Positions 46,126 through 55,389 of a stretch of DNA of 64,000 bases are shown piece after piece. The notes beneath the pieces were generated by a model. The model was not told the DNA's origin and did no database searches. It was given only the letters and a program-made list of their open reading frames with translations. The stretch is from Microbacteriaceae bacterium PS02067. Lineage in GTDB: Bacteria; Actinomycetota; Actinomycetes; Actinomycetales; Microbacteriaceae. The stretch is from positions 85,729 through 149,728 of the forward strand of contig JASCPG010000001.1 in NCBI GenBank assembly GCA_029960085.1, given 5' to 3'. The number at the start of each line of letters is the position of its first letter. The first letter of the stretch is position 1. The position numbers were made by a program, and so were the translations under genes.

Positions 46126-47988
46126 GTGACGGACGAGCGGGCGGAGGCGCAGACGGAGCGGGAGCGTGGCGGCGACGCCCACTTCGGCAGCTTCGCCGCC
46201 GAGCACCTGTCACCCTCGTTCCCGCAGCGCGCCCCGTGGGGCACGGCGCAGAACCTCCGCGCCTGGCAGGCGGAGGCGCTCGAGGCGTACTTCGGCGTCG
46301 ACGGCCCGGACGGCGTCGGCAAGGGCCCGCGCGATTTCCTCGCCGCTGCGACCCCCGGCGCCGGCAAGACCACGTTCGCGCTGAGACTCGCCTCCGAACT
46401 CCTCCGTCGCGGCGTCGTGCAGCGCATCGTGGTCGTCGCGCCGACCGAGCACCTGAAGACCCAGTGGGCGGACGCCGCGGCACGCGTCGGCATCCGGCTC
46501 GACCCCCGTTTCAGCAACCGGCAGCGCATGCACGCCCGCCAGTTCCACGGGGTCGCGGTCACCTATGCGCAGGTCGCGGTGAAGGCATCCGTCCACCAGC
46601 ACCTCGTGAACGACGCGTCGACGCTCGTGATCCTCGACGAGGTCCACCACGGCGGCGACGCGCTCAGCTGGGGCGATGCGCTGCGCGAGGCGTACGGACG
46701 AGCGACGCGGCGACTGCTCCTGAGCGGCACCCCGTTCCGGAGCGACACCGCGCCGATCCCGTTCGTCGAGTACCACCCGAACGAGAAGGGCATCCGCCTC
46801 TCGCGCACCGACTACAACTACGGCTACGGGCGTGCGCTGGAAGACGGCGTCGTGCGGCCCGTGCTCTTCCTCGTGTATGCGGGCAAGATGCGTTGGCGCA
46901 CGAAGGCCGGCGATGAGCTCGAGGCGCATCTCGGTCAGGACAACACGAAGGATGTCACGGCTCAGGCGTGGCGCACGGCGCTCGACCCCGAGGGCGACTG
47001 GATCCCGGCCGTGCTGCGCAGCGCCGACCGTCGCCTCGCCGAGGTGCGGCAGGACATCCCGGATGCCGGGGGGCTCGTCATCGCGACGGATCAGACCGCC
47101 GCACGGGCATACGCCGCGATCCTTCGCGAGATCACAGGGGAGGCGCCCACCGTCGTCCTCTCCGACGACAAGGCCGCGTCGGGGCGGATCGAGCAGTTCG
47201 CGCAGTCGACGACGCGGTGGATGGTCGCCGTCCGGATGGTGTCGGAAGGTGTCGACGTGCCGCGCCTCGCCGTCGGCGTGTACGCGACGAGCGCGTCGAC
47301 GCCGCTGTTCTTCGCGCAGGCGATCGGGCGTTTCGTCCGGGCACGCCGCCGCGGCGAGGCGGCCTCGGTGTTCCTCCCGAACGTCCCCGTGCTCCTCGGG
47401 CTCGCGGGGGAGATGGAGCGTGAGCGCGACCACGCCCTCGACCGCGAGTCGGGCGACGACGACGGGCTGGAGGACACGCTCCTCGCCGAGGCGGAGCGGG
47501 AGGACAAGGCATCCGACGACCTCGAACAGGAGTTCACCTATCAGGCGCTCGGGTCGGTCGCGCACTTCGACCGGGTGCTGTTCGACGGCAAGGAGTTCGG
47601 CCAGCTCGCCGTGCCCGGCACTCCCGAGGAGGAGGAGTTCCTGGGGCTTCCGGGGCTCCTCGAACCCGAGCACGTGCACGAGCTGCTGATGCAGCGTCAG
47701 GCGCGGCAGACGCGACACCGGAAGGTGCGCGAGGCGCGCGAAGGTGAGTCCGGAGGCTCGGCCGAGGCGCCGGATGCCGGTTTGCCGCCCGCCCTGCACC
47801 GCACGCTCCGCGAGCAGCGGCAGCTACTCAACAGCCTCGTGGGCCTCTACGCCCGCCAGAGCGGTGAGCCGCACGGCGCCGTGCACGCGGAGCTCCGCCG
47901 GGTCTGCGGGGGGCCGGAGGTCGCGAGGGCGACGGTCGCACAGCTGCAGGCGCGGATCGAACTGCTCCGGGGGCGCGTGCGCTCCTGA
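46126..47988 (+). CDS. DEAD/DEAH-box helicase (superfamily 2)
   Basis: A protein of 620 residues. Walker A ATPGAGKTT is at 75-83, DEVHH at 171-175, and motif III is SGTPFRSD. The second helicase domain ends with an arginine-finger region QAIGRFVRARRRG. The C-terminal 170 residues are charged, helical and unrecognised. It is similar in layout to the long conserved mycobacterial helicase-like protein group, but I cannot name a function. GTG 46126 is chosen since the upstream frame is unconserved; TAGGGT lies 8 bases before it. Confidence 0.87.
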   Translation: MTDERAEAQTERERGGDAHFGSFAAEHLSPSFPQRAPWGTAQNLRAWQAEALEAYFGVDGPDGVGKGPRDFLAAATPGAGKTTFALRLASELLRRGVVQRIVVVAPTEHLKTQWADAAARVGIRLDPRFSNRQRMHARQFHGVAVTYAQVAVKASVHQHLVNDASTLVILDEVHHGGDALSWGDALREAYGRATRRLLLSGTPFRSDTAPIPFVEYHPNEKGIRLSRTDYNYGYGRALEDGVVRPVLFLVYAGKMRWRTKAGDELEAHLGQDNTKDVTAQAWRTALDPEGDWIPAVLRSADRRLAEVRQDIPDAGGLVIATDQTAARAYAAILREITGEAPTVVLSDDKAASGRIEQFAQSTTRWMVAVRMVSEGVDVPRLAVGVYATSASTPLFFAQAIGRFVRARRRGEAASVFLPNVPVLLGLAGEMERERDHALDRESGDDDGLEDTLLAEAEREDKASDDLEQEFTYQALGSVAHFDRVLFDGKEFGQLAVPGTPEEEEFLGLPGLLEPEHVHELLMQRQARQTRHRKVREAREGESGGSAEAPDAGLPPALHRTLREQRQLLNSLVGLYARQSGEPHGAVHAELRRVCGGPEVARATVAQLQARIELLRGRVRS

Positions 47989-48088
47989 GCGCGGTCGGTG
48001 TTCGGAGATCCGAAATGCTGGCAATCGTCGGGAACCGAGCGTTCCGGCTCTTTTCGCTGGGTACCGTTGAGCGAACCGAGGAGCCCCC

Positions 48089-49180
48089 GTGACCGACACC
48101 GCCACGCGTCAACCTACCGCCGCCGATCGCCGTCGCTGGGCGCGCTACCTCGCCGAGGAGCGCGCCGAGGCGCAGGTCTACCGTGACCTCGGGCGCCGCC
48201 GAGACGGCGAGGAGCGCGAGATCCTGCTCGCGCTCGCCGACGCCGAAGGGCGTCACGAGCAGCACTGGCTGGAACTGCTCGGCGGCGAGCCGAAGCGTCT
48301 CCCAGCGCCGAGTCTCGGCTCTCGGACGCTCGGCTGGATGGCGCGGCGGTTCGGCTCGATCTTCGTGCTCGCCCTCGCGCAGAACGCGGAGGGGCGTTCC
48401 CCTTACGAGAGCGAGCCGTATGCGACGGCGCAGATGGCCGCCGACGAGAAGATCCACCACGAAGTCGTGCGCGGTCTCGCGGCGCGTGGTCGGCGCCGCC
48501 TGTCGGGCACGTTCCGCGCCGCCGTGTTCGGCGCCAACGACGGCCTCGTCTCGAACCTCGCCCTCGTCCTCGGTATCGGGGCGACGGGGGCTGCTCCCCA
48601 GTTCGTGCTGTTCAGCGGCGTCGCGGGCCTTCTCGCCGGCGCGCTGTCGATGGGGGCGGGCGAGTACGTGTCGGTCCGGTCGCAGCGCGAGATGCTGGAT
48701 GCCACGGAGCCGAGCGACTACGCCGACGATGCCCTGCCGCACCTCGACCTCGATGCGAACGAACTGGCACTCGTCTACCGGACGCGGGGGATGGGCGAGC
48801 AGGACGCGCACGAGCGGGCGCGACGCGTGCTCGAGGCGGCGCGCTCCGTCGAGGAGGCGCCCGTGACCGCCGCGGTCCCGGTCGCTGCCGATCATGAGGT
48901 CGTCGGGAGTGCGTTCGGGGCGGCGGCATCCAGCTTCCTGTTCTTCGCGTCCGGCGCGATCATCCCCGTGCTGCCCTGGATCTTCGGGTTGAGCGGTGGC
49001 ACGGCGATCATCGTCGCGCTGGTCCTCGTCGGCATCGCGCTCGTGGCGACGGGGGCGATGGTCGGGCTCCTTTCCGGTGCATCGCCGTGGAAGCGCGGCC
49101 TCCGCCAACTCGCGATCGGCTACGGCGCGGCGGCCGTGACGTACGCTCTTGGCCTCCTCTTCGGAGTGACGGCGGGCTGA
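48089..49180 (+). CDS. Ferritin-like / VIT1-CCC1 fusion protein
   Basis: A protein of 363 residues joining an N-terminal ferritin-like four-helix part (about 1-135; ExxH at E53-H56) to a C-terminal VIT1/CCC1 transporter with about five membrane helices (FGANDGLVSNLALVLG, SMGAGEYVSVRSQRE). This architecture (membrane-bound ferritin MbfA) is known for iron or manganese export, with the ferritin part binding metal. GTG 48089 follows GAGGAG. No iron box was seen upstream. Confidence 0.9.
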   Translation: MTDTATRQPTAADRRRWARYLAEERAEAQVYRDLGRRRDGEEREILLALADAEGRHEQHWLELLGGEPKRLPAPSLGSRTLGWMARRFGSIFVLALAQNAEGRSPYESEPYATAQMAADEKIHHEVVRGLAARGRRRLSGTFRAAVFGANDGLVSNLALVLGIGATGAAPQFVLFSGVAGLLAGALSMGAGEYVSVRSQREMLDATEPSDYADDALPHLDLDANELALVYRTRGMGEQDAHERARRVLEAARSVEEAPVTAAVPVAADHEVVGSAFGAAASSFLFFASGAIIPVLPWIFGLSGGTAIIVALVLVGIALVATGAMVGLLSGASPWKRGLRQLAIGYGAAAVTYALGLLFGVTAG

Positions 49181-49225
49181 CGCGCCCGGGCGCCGACGGA
49201 TTGGTCGATCGCGGCCCTGACGTGG

Positions 49226-49231
49226 TAGTGT
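49226..49231 (+). promoter_or_regulatory. Candidate -10 box of tRNA-Leu
   Basis: TAGTGT, with TTGGTC 19 bases upstream at 49201-49206 as a loose -35, ends 31 bases before the tRNA. Confidence 0.4.
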
Positions 49232-49262
49232 CGATCTTCGGTTGCGAAAGCTCCGATCACCT

Positions 49263-49347
49263 GCGCGGGTGGCGGAATAGGTAGACGCGCTAGCTTGAGG
49301 TGCTAGTGCCCGTATAGGGCGTGGGGGTTCAAGTCCCCCCTCGCGCA
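49263..49347 (+). tRNA. tRNA-Leu (anticodon GAG)
   Basis: An 85-base cloverleaf. The acceptor arm is GCGCGGG paired with CTCGCGC (one G-U), the anticodon arm is CTAGC/GCTAG around loop TTGAGGT with GAG at 49297-49299, a long variable arm typical of leucine follows (TGCCCGTATAGGGCG), and the T arm is GGGGG-TTCAAGT-CCCCC. CCA is not encoded. Confidence 0.96.
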
Positions 49348-49360
49348 CAGAATGGAATGG

Positions 49361-49399
49361 CCCCCGACCTGGGATTTGATTCTCAGGCTCGGGGGTCTT
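49361..49399 (+). terminator. Terminator after tRNA-Leu
   Basis: CCCCCGA...CTG pairs with CAG...TCGGGGG around a short loop, and TCTT follows. It lies 14 bases after the tRNA. Confidence 0.7.
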
Positions 49400-49455
49400 C
49401 CGCGTCCGGAGCGCTGGGGGCCAACAGGGACCGCGGAGAGCCCCCGGAGCGCGAG

Positions 49456-49461
49456 TAGCGT
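49456..49461 (+). promoter_or_regulatory. Candidate -10 box for the leaderless M20 peptidase gene
   Basis: TAGCGT ends 7 bases before ATG 49469. Confidence 0.5.
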
Positions 49462-49468
49462 GGAGGCC

Positions 49469-50779
49469 ATGCCTGCCGACGCCACAGACCCCGAGAACCT
49501 GCCCGAAGTCGCCCGTATCGCGCGAGACCTGATCCGCTTCGACACGACGAACTACGGAGAGGGGCGCGCCCACGGCGAGCGCGAGGCGGCCGAGTACGTC
49601 GGAGCATTCCTCGAATCCCTGGGACTCGTCCCCGAGTACTACGAGCCGATCCCGCGTCGCACCAATCTGATGGTGCGGGTGCCGGGGCGGGATCGTGGGA
49701 AGCCCGCCCTGGTCCTCCACGGCCACCTCGACGTGGTCCCCGCGGTCGCGGACGATTGGAGCGTCGACCCGTTCGAGGGCGTCGTCCGCGACGGCATGCT
49801 GTGGGGCCGCGGCGCGGTCGACATGAAGGACATGGATGCCATGATCCTGGCATCCGTCGCCGAGCTCCTCCGGGCGGGGGAGCAGCCTGCCCGCGACATC
49901 ATCGTGGTCTTCTTCGCCGACGAGGAGAACGGCGGCGTCGAGGGGTCGCAGCTGGTCGTGCGCGACCGGCCCGAATGGTTCGCGGGAGCCGCCGAGGCGA
50001 TCAGCGAGGTCGGCGGCTACTCGATCGGCGTCGGCAACAAGCGTGCCTACTTGCTGCAGGTGGGGGAGAAGGCGCTCGTGTGGCTGCGGCTCAAGACGCG
50101 CGGCACGGCGGGCCACGGCAGCCGATTGCACCCCGACAACGCCATCACACGACTCGCCGAAGCGGTCGCCGCACTCGGCCGCACCGAGTGGCCGATCGCG
50201 CTGACCGAGACGACGCGCCAGACCGTCGCAGACCTCGCCGCCCTGTGCGGCGGCGACCCGGCGGACCCTGATGCGATCGCCGAGTCCACCGGCAAGGCCG
50301 CCCCGTTCCTGCGCTCCACGTTCCGCACGACGACGAACCCGACGGGCCTCACGGCCGGGTACAAGCACAACGTCATCCCCGACGCGGCCTCGGCGGCGAT
50401 CGACGTGCGGACCCTGCCCGGTCAGGAGGACGCCGTGCTGGCGGAGATCCAGCGGATCGTCGGCGATGACATCGAGATCGAGATCTCGCACCGCGACATC
50501 GGGCTCGAGGTGCCCTTCTCCGGCGCGCTCGTCGAGGCGATGGTGGGCGCCCTCGAACGCCACGACCCCGGCATCCCCGTCGTGCCCTATCTCATGGGGG
50601 GAGGGACCGACAACAAGGCCCTCGCCGAACTCGGCATCGCAGGCTTCGGATTCGCACCGCTGCGTCTTCCCTCAGACATAGATTTCACGGGTATGTTCCA
50701 TGGGGTGGACGAGCGGGTGCCGATCGACGCTCTGGTGTTCGGCCAGCGCGTGCTGACCGATCTGCTCCGCACCTACTGA
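49469..50779 (+). CDS. M20-family metallopeptidase/deacylase
   Basis: A zinc hydrolase of 436 residues. The metal ligand and catalytic pair are H86 and D88 in HGHLD, D118 lies in GRGAVDMKD, and the catalytic glutamate with its neighbour are E152-E153 in DEENGG. A dimerisation (lid) domain occupies the middle. There is no signal peptide. It resembles ArgE/DapE/carboxypeptidase G2-like enzymes; the exact substrate (a dipeptide or N-acyl amino acid) is not decided. Confidence 0.9.
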   Translation: MPADATDPENLPEVARIARDLIRFDTTNYGEGRAHGEREAAEYVGAFLESLGLVPEYYEPIPRRTNLMVRVPGRDRGKPALVLHGHLDVVPAVADDWSVDPFEGVVRDGMLWGRGAVDMKDMDAMILASVAELLRAGEQPARDIIVVFFADEENGGVEGSQLVVRDRPEWFAGAAEAISEVGGYSIGVGNKRAYLLQVGEKALVWLRLKTRGTAGHGSRLHPDNAITRLAEAVAALGRTEWPIALTETTRQTVADLAALCGGDPADPDAIAESTGKAAPFLRSTFRTTTNPTGLTAGYKHNVIPDAASAAIDVRTLPGQEDAVLAEIQRIVGDDIEIEISHRDIGLEVPFSGALVEAMVGALERHDPGIPVVPYLMGGGTDNKALAELGIAGFGFAPLRLPSDIDFTGMFHGVDERVPIDALVFGQRVLTDLLRTY

Positions 50780-50816
50780 TCTCCACCCGCCCTCATTCCC
50801 GCGACGGAAGGCCCCC

Positions 50817-51647
50817 ATGCTGCTCGATGCGATCATCCTCGGCATCGTGCAGGGACTCACCGAGTTCCTGCCGATCTCCTCGAGCGCGCACCTGCGCATC
50901 TTCGGTGAGTTCCTGCCGTCCGCGGTCGATCCGGGTGCGACCTTCACCGCCATCACCCAGCTGGGTACCGAGCTTGCGGTGCTCGTGTACTTCTGGAAGA
51001 AGATCGTCCGGATCATCGGGCAGTGGTTCCGGTCGCTGACCGGCGCCGTGCCCCGCAACGACCCGGACGCCCGCATGGGGTGGATCGTCATCATCGGCAC
51101 GATCCCGATCGGCATCGTGGGGTTCCTCCTGCAGGACGTCATCCGGAACACCTTCCGGAATCTCTGGCTCGTCGCGATCGTCCTGATCGTGTTCGGTCTG
51201 CTGCTCGGCGCGGCAGATGCGCTCGGCCGTCGCACCCGGGAGGAGAAGGACCTCACCTACCGCGATGGCCTCGTGCTGGGTCTCGCCCAGACCCTCGCCC
51301 TCGTTCCCGGGGTGTCGCGATCGGGTGCGACGACCACGATGGGGCTCGCGCTCGGCTACAAGCGACCGGTCGCCGCCGAGGTGTCGTTCCTGCTGGCCGT
51401 GCCGGCGGTGTTCGGCAGCGGTCTCTACGAGCTGGTCAAGGCCATCAAGGATCCCGGCGCGAGCGTGTTCAACGGGCTCGATACGGCCGTCGCGACGGGC
51501 ATCGCCTTCGCCGTCGGCCTCGCCGTCATCGCGTTCCTCATGCAGTACCTCAAGCGCGGCAGCTTCCTGCCGTTCGTGATCTACCGCGTCGTGCTCGGTA
51601 TCGTGCTCATCATCCTGCTGAGCCTCGGCATCCTCCAGGCGTACTGA
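50817..51647 (+). CDS. uppP: Undecaprenyl-diphosphatase
   Basis: A membrane phosphatase of 276 residues that recycles undecaprenyl diphosphate in cell-wall synthesis; overexpression confers bacitracin resistance in other bacteria. The two BacA signatures are EFLPISSSAHL at 16-26 and PGVSRSGATTT near 165. About eight helices. ATG 50817 follows GGAAGG. Confidence 0.95.
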   Translation: MLLDAIILGIVQGLTEFLPISSSAHLRIFGEFLPSAVDPGATFTAITQLGTELAVLVYFWKKIVRIIGQWFRSLTGAVPRNDPDARMGWIVIIGTIPIGIVGFLLQDVIRNTFRNLWLVAIVLIVFGLLLGAADALGRRTREEKDLTYRDGLVLGLAQTLALVPGVSRSGATTTMGLALGYKRPVAAEVSFLLAVPAVFGSGLYELVKAIKDPGASVFNGLDTAVATGIAFAVGLAVIAFLMQYLKRGSFLPFVIYRVVLGIVLIILLSLGILQAY

Positions 51648-51665
51648 GCGGCGCGCGCGGCGGCG

Positions 51666-51724
51666 CGACGTCTCGAGCGCGACGACTCAGCGGCGGCGAC
51701 ACAGCGACGACGTCTCGAGCGCGA
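51666..51724. repeat. 17-base direct repeat between uppP and the PAC2 gene
   Basis: CGACGTCTCGAGCGCGA occurs at 51666-51682 and 51708-51724, 42 bases apart, in the short gap between two converging genes. No function seen. Confidence 0.7.
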
Positions 51725-51728
51725 TGTC

Positions 51729-52601
51729 TCAGGGGCGCCGCGGGTCGTCGCGGTTCGGCCCGATCCCCTTGGGACCGTCTCCGCCGCGACGGAGGTACCG
51801 CTCGAACTCCTGCGCGATCGCGTCGCCGGAGGCCTCGGGGGAGTCCCACGTGTCGCGGGTCTGCTCGAGCTGGTGGATGTACTCGGTCATCTCCTCATCA
51901 TCCGACGCGGCCGCGTCGATGGATGCCTCCCACGCGAGCGACTCGGCGGGAAGCTCCCCACGGGGGATGACGGCACCGGTGAGCTCGCTCAGCTTGTCGA
52001 GGAGTGCGAGCGTCGCCTTCGGCGAGGGCGTGTGCCCCGCGACGTAGTGCGGCACGCTCGCCCACAGGGCGGCGCACGGGATGCCGGCGGCCTCCGCCGC
52101 CGTCGAGAGGACGGTGAGGATGCCTGCGGGCCCCTCGTACGTGGGCTTCTCGAGACCGAGCGCGGTGCGCAGGGCGTCGTTCTCGCTGCCCGCGAAGATC
52201 GAGATGGGGCGCGTGTGCGGGACATCCGACATCATCGAGCCGAGCGCGACGATCCCGGTGATGTCCTCGCGGAGCGCCGCGTCGATGAGTTCCGCGACGA
52301 ATGCCTGCCACGCGCGGGCGGGCTCGTAGCCGGAGAGGAGCCACAGCTGCGCGTTGTCGGTGGGGTGCAGCGGCCGCCACAGCGTCGCGTCCGGCCAGAC
52401 CAGTCGACGTGAGCCGTCGGGATCGATCCGCACCTGCGGGCGGGTGTACTGATAGTCGAAGTACAGCTCCGGGTCGACCGCGAACACCTCGCGATAGGCA
52501 CCGGACTCGCGGATGTGGGCGACGGCCGCCGACGCGGCCTCTCCCGCGTCGTTCCAGCCGTCGAAGGCTACGACGAGAACCCGCCGACCCAGTTCGTCCA
52601 C
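51729..52601 (-). CDS. PAC2-family protein
   Basis: A protein of 290 residues of the PAC2 family (proteasome-assembly chaperone 2-like). GWNDAGEAASAA near the start and GIVALGSMMSDVPHTRP midway are typical. Actinobacterial PAC2 proteins lie near the proteasome locus, and their role is unclear; this genome segment carries no proteasome genes beside it. GTG 52601 follows AGGAG. Confidence 0.88.
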   Translation of the reverse strand: MDELGRRVLVVAFDGWNDAGEAASAAVAHIRESGAYREVFAVDPELYFDYQYTRPQVRIDPDGSRRLVWPDATLWRPLHPTDNAQLWLLSGYEPARAWQAFVAELIDAALREDITGIVALGSMMSDVPHTRPISIFAGSENDALRTALGLEKPTYEGPAGILTVLSTAAEAAGIPCAALWASVPHYVAGHTPSPKATLALLDKLSELTGAVIPRGELPAESLAWEASIDAAASDDEEMTEYIHQLEQTRDTWDSPEASGDAIAQEFERYLRRGGDGPKGIGPNRDDPRRP

Positions 52602-52675
52602 ACCGCTCCTGTCGTCCGCGAACCGATCCCCCCACCCTACGCGCCCGAGCGCGGGGGCGGGGTGAGCCGACGCCG

Positions 52676-52681
52676 TAGCAT
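52676..52681 (+). promoter_or_regulatory. Candidate -10 box for the leaderless HAD gene
   Basis: TAGCAT ends 6 bases before ATG 52688. Confidence 0.55.
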
Positions 52682-52687
52682 GGACGG

Positions 52688-53392
52688 ATGACCTCTCCCG
52701 GCCTGCGTCCGACCCTTCCCGACGCGGTCCTGTGGGACATGGACGGCACCCTCGTCGACACCGAGAAGTACTGGATGGCCGCCGAGACGGCGCTCGTGGA
52801 GCGCTTCGGCGGCATCTGGTCGCACGAGCAGGCGCTGGGTCTCGTCGGTGCGGGGCTCGACACCTCCGCCGCGATCCTGCAGAACGCGGGCGTCCGCATG
52901 TCGGGACCCGACATCGTCGACCATCTCACGGAGGAGGTCATGCGCTCGCTCGAGGAACTCGGCCCGCCGCTGCGCCCCGGAGCCCTCGACCTCCTCTCAC
53001 AGCTGCGCGCGCAGGGCGTCCGCTGCGCGCTCGTGACGATGTCGCTGCGGCGGATGGCGGAGGTCGTCGTGGACGCGCTCCCGGGCGCGCCCTTCGAGCT
53101 CATCGTCGCCGGCGATGAGGTGACGAGGCCCAAACCCTTCCCGGATGCCTACCTGCAGGCGTGCGCCGTGCTCGGCGTCGACCCGTCGCGCGCGCTCGCG
53201 ATCGAGGACTCTCCCACGGGAGTGCGCGCGGCCGTGTCGGCCGGCGTCACGACGATCGGGGTTCCGCTCATGGTCTCGCTCGTCGGCACAGGCGCCCACG
53301 AACTCTGGCCGACGCTCGAGGGGCGGACGCCCGCCGACCTCGGGCTCGTCCACACCGCCCACCGTCCCGCCGGCGCGAAAGGCCGCTCATGA
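52688..53392 (+). CDS. HAD-superfamily phosphatase
   Basis: A HAD hydrolase of 234 residues, beta-phosphoglucomutase-like. The nucleophile motif DMDGTLVDTE is at 17-26, motif III lysine is in RPKPFPDAY, and motif IV is IEDSPTGV. Substrate unknown. Its stop overlaps the TrmI start (ATGA), placing it in the conserved block that flanks the proteasome region in other actinobacteria. Confidence 0.88.
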   Translation: MTSPGLRPTLPDAVLWDMDGTLVDTEKYWMAAETALVERFGGIWSHEQALGLVGAGLDTSAAILQNAGVRMSGPDIVDHLTEEVMRSLEELGPPLRPGALDLLSQLRAQGVRCALVTMSLRRMAEVVVDALPGAPFELIVAGDEVTRPKPFPDAYLQACAVLGVDPSRALAIEDSPTGVRAAVSAGVTTIGVPLMVSLVGTGAHELWPTLEGRTPADLGLVHTAHRPAGAKGRS

Positions 53393-54417
53393 ACACCGAC
53401 CTGCGCCCCAGCGGCCCGTTCCGCCTCGGCGACCGCGTGCAGCTCACCGGCCCGAAGGGCCGCCTCAGCACCATCACCCTCCGCGAAGGCGGTGAGCTCC
53501 ACACCCACCACGGCATCCTCAAGCACGAGCAGATCGTCGGGCAGCCCGACGGCTCGGTCCTCACGAACTCCGGCGGACACGAATACCTCGCGCTCCGGCC
53601 TCTCCTGCGGGACTTCGTCATGTCGATGCCGCGCGGCGCCGCGATCGTCTACCCGAAGGATGCCGCGCAGATCCTGGCATCCGCCGACATCTTCCCGGGG
53701 GCGACGGTCGTCGAGGCGGGTGTCGGCTCGGGCGCACTGTCGCTGTGGCTGCTGCGCGCCCTCGGCGCCGACGGCCGGCTCGTATCGTTCGAGCGCCGTG
53801 ACGAGTTCGCCCAGGTCGCCCAGGCGAACGTCGAGACCTTCCTCGGGCACTACCCGGACACGTGGTCCGTCGTCGTGGGCGATCTCGTCGAAGAACTCCC
53901 GGCCGCTGTCGAACCGGGGTCCGTCGACCGAGTCGTGCTCGACATGCTGGCGCCCTGGGAGTGCATCGATGCCGTCGCCGACGTCCTGACTCCCGGGGGC
54001 GTCGTACTCTGCTACGTCGCGACCGCCACGCAGTTGAGCCGCGTCGCGGAGTACATCCGGGGGACGGGACTGTTCACCGACCCTGAGGCGAACGAGACCA
54101 TGGTCCGCGGCTGGCACGTCGAGGGCCTCGCCGTCCGGCCCGACCATCGCATGGTCGCGCACACGGGATTCCTCATCACCGCGCGCCGCCTCGCGCCGGG
54201 CGCGGTGCCGCCGGATGTCCGGAAGCGTGCGCTCAAGAAGCCGAGCTACGCCGACGAGGACGTCGAGGCCTGGACCCCCGGCGCGGTCGGGGATCGCCAG
54301 ATCACCGACAAGAACCTCCGCAAGCGCGTACGCGAGGCGCAGCGCGCCGTCGACGGGGCGCGCCAGGCATCCGGCGCCGGAGAGGTCGGGGACGACAGCG
54401 TCGCCGACGTAGACTGA
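53389..54417 (+). CDS. trmI: tRNA (adenine-58-N1)-methyltransferase TrmI
   Basis: SAM-dependent enzyme that methylates A58 in the T-loop of tRNA. The protein has 342 residues. The SAM motif EAGVGSGALS is near 108, with DMLAPWE (motif IV) later. An N-terminal beta-domain (FRLGDRVQLTGPKGR) is characteristic of bacterial/archaeal TrmI. A 50-residue charged C-terminal tail is typical of actinobacterial members (Rv2118c). Coupled to the HAD gene by four bases. Confidence 0.92.
   Translation: MNTDLRPSGPFRLGDRVQLTGPKGRLSTITLREGGELHTHHGILKHEQIVGQPDGSVLTNSGGHEYLALRPLLRDFVMSMPRGAAIVYPKDAAQILASADIFPGATVVEAGVGSGALSLWLLRALGADGRLVSFERRDEFAQVAQANVETFLGHYPDTWSVVVGDLVEELPAAVEPGSVDRVVLDMLAPWECIDAVADVLTPGGVVLCYVATATQLSRVAEYIRGTGLFTDPEANETMVRGWHVEGLAVRPDHRMVAHTGFLITARRLAPGAVPPDVRKRALKKPSYADEDVEAWTPGAVGDRQITDKNLRKRVREAQRAVDGARQASGAGEVGDDSVADVD
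54410..54415 (+). promoter_or_regulatory. Candidate -10 box for the leaderless FKBP lipoprotein gene
   Basis: TAGACT, inside the last codons of trmI, ends 6 bases before GTG 54422. Confidence 0.55.
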
Positions 54418-54421
54418 TCCG

Positions 54422-55345
54422 GTGCATCGGATCCCCGCCGCCCTGGCCGTCCTCGGACTCTCCGCTCTGACCCTCGTCGCGTGCGCGTCGGCGCCGTCCG
54501 CACAGTCGTGCGAGCGCCAAGACACGGACAGCACGGTGCTCGACGTCGTGAAGACCACGGGCGGCTTCGGCGCGCCCACGCTCGTCCAGTCGGCACCGGT
54601 GTACGTCCCCGAGACCACCTTCACCGACCGCACGGTCGGCGACGGCCCGCGCATCACGAGCGGCCAGCAGCCCGTCACCTTCGACATCGTCATCTCGAAC
54701 GGATCCTCCGGCGAGATCCTCGTCCCCTCCGGCAGCACGCCGCCTGCGGCCGTGGACAGCTTCCGCGAGACCTACCCCGGCCTCTCGGACATGCTCATGT
54801 GCGCGACCGAGGGCTCCCGCATCGTCGGCGCGATCCCGGCGAGCGATCTCGGTGAGTCCATCACCTCCCAGCTGGGACTCACGGGCAAGCAGTCGATCGT
54901 CGTCACGGTCGACCTCACGAAGGTCTACCTCGCGGCGGCGGACGGCACGCCGCAGTACAACGACCGCCGCGGAATGCCGGCGGTCGTGCTCGCTCCGAAC
55001 GGGCAGCCCGGCGTCGTCATCCCCGACAGCGCCGCACCGACGACACTGACGGTGGAGACCCTGAAGAAGGGCTCGGGCGCCGTCATCTCGGACTCCGACA
55101 CCGCGCGCGTGCAGTACACCGGCGTCGATTGGGACACCCGGACCGTCACGAACTCGACCTGGGATGCGGGAACCTCGGCGGGCGTCGGAAAGGGCTCGAA
55201 CGTCGCGTTCGCCTCGCAGCTCGTCGGCGCCACCGTCGGATCGCAGCTGCTGATCGTCGAGCCCGCGTCGGGCGGGAAGGGCTCCGCGACGGTCTACGTC
55301 GTCGACATCCTCGGGATCGACCCTCCCTCGACGCCGACACGGTGA
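54422..55345 (+). CDS. FKBP-type peptidyl-prolyl isomerase lipoprotein
   Basis: A protein of 307 residues. The signal peptide ends in lipobox LVAC with the lipidated cysteine at 21. Two FKBP-like halves follow: SGQQPVTFDIVISNG at about 79 and the better-preserved SDTARVQYTGVDWDT at about 220 with VGSQLLIVEPA. The first half lacks clear catalytic residues, so it may be a chaperone only. FKBP genes sit beside pafA in Streptomyces; here trmI is 4 bases upstream and pafA is absent. Confidence 0.87.
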   Translation: MHRIPAALAVLGLSALTLVACASAPSAQSCERQDTDSTVLDVVKTTGGFGAPTLVQSAPVYVPETTFTDRTVGDGPRITSGQQPVTFDIVISNGSSGEILVPSGSTPPAAVDSFRETYPGLSDMLMCATEGSRIVGAIPASDLGESITSQLGLTGKQSIVVTVDLTKVYLAAADGTPQYNDRRGMPAVVLAPNGQPGVVIPDSAAPTTLTVETLKKGSGAVISDSDTARVQYTGVDWDTRTVTNSTWDAGTSAGVGKGSNVAFASQLVGATVGSQLLIVEPASGGKGSATVYVVDILGIDPPSTPTR

Positions 55346-55377
55346 CCGTCCTCGGCGCCCGCTTCACAGCGGCCGCT

Positions 55378-55383
55378 TAGGAT
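55378..55383 (+). promoter_or_regulatory. Candidate -10 box for leaderless pafB
   Basis: TAGGAT ends 6 bases before GTG 55390. Confidence 0.6.
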
Positions 55384-55389
55384 GGGCGG

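Noticed and set aside
47828..50563. 911-codon minus-strand frame opposite the VIT1 gene, tRNA-Leu and the M20 peptidase gene
   Set aside because: It runs through a clear tRNA gene and two well-supported genes on the other strand, and has no recognisable domain.
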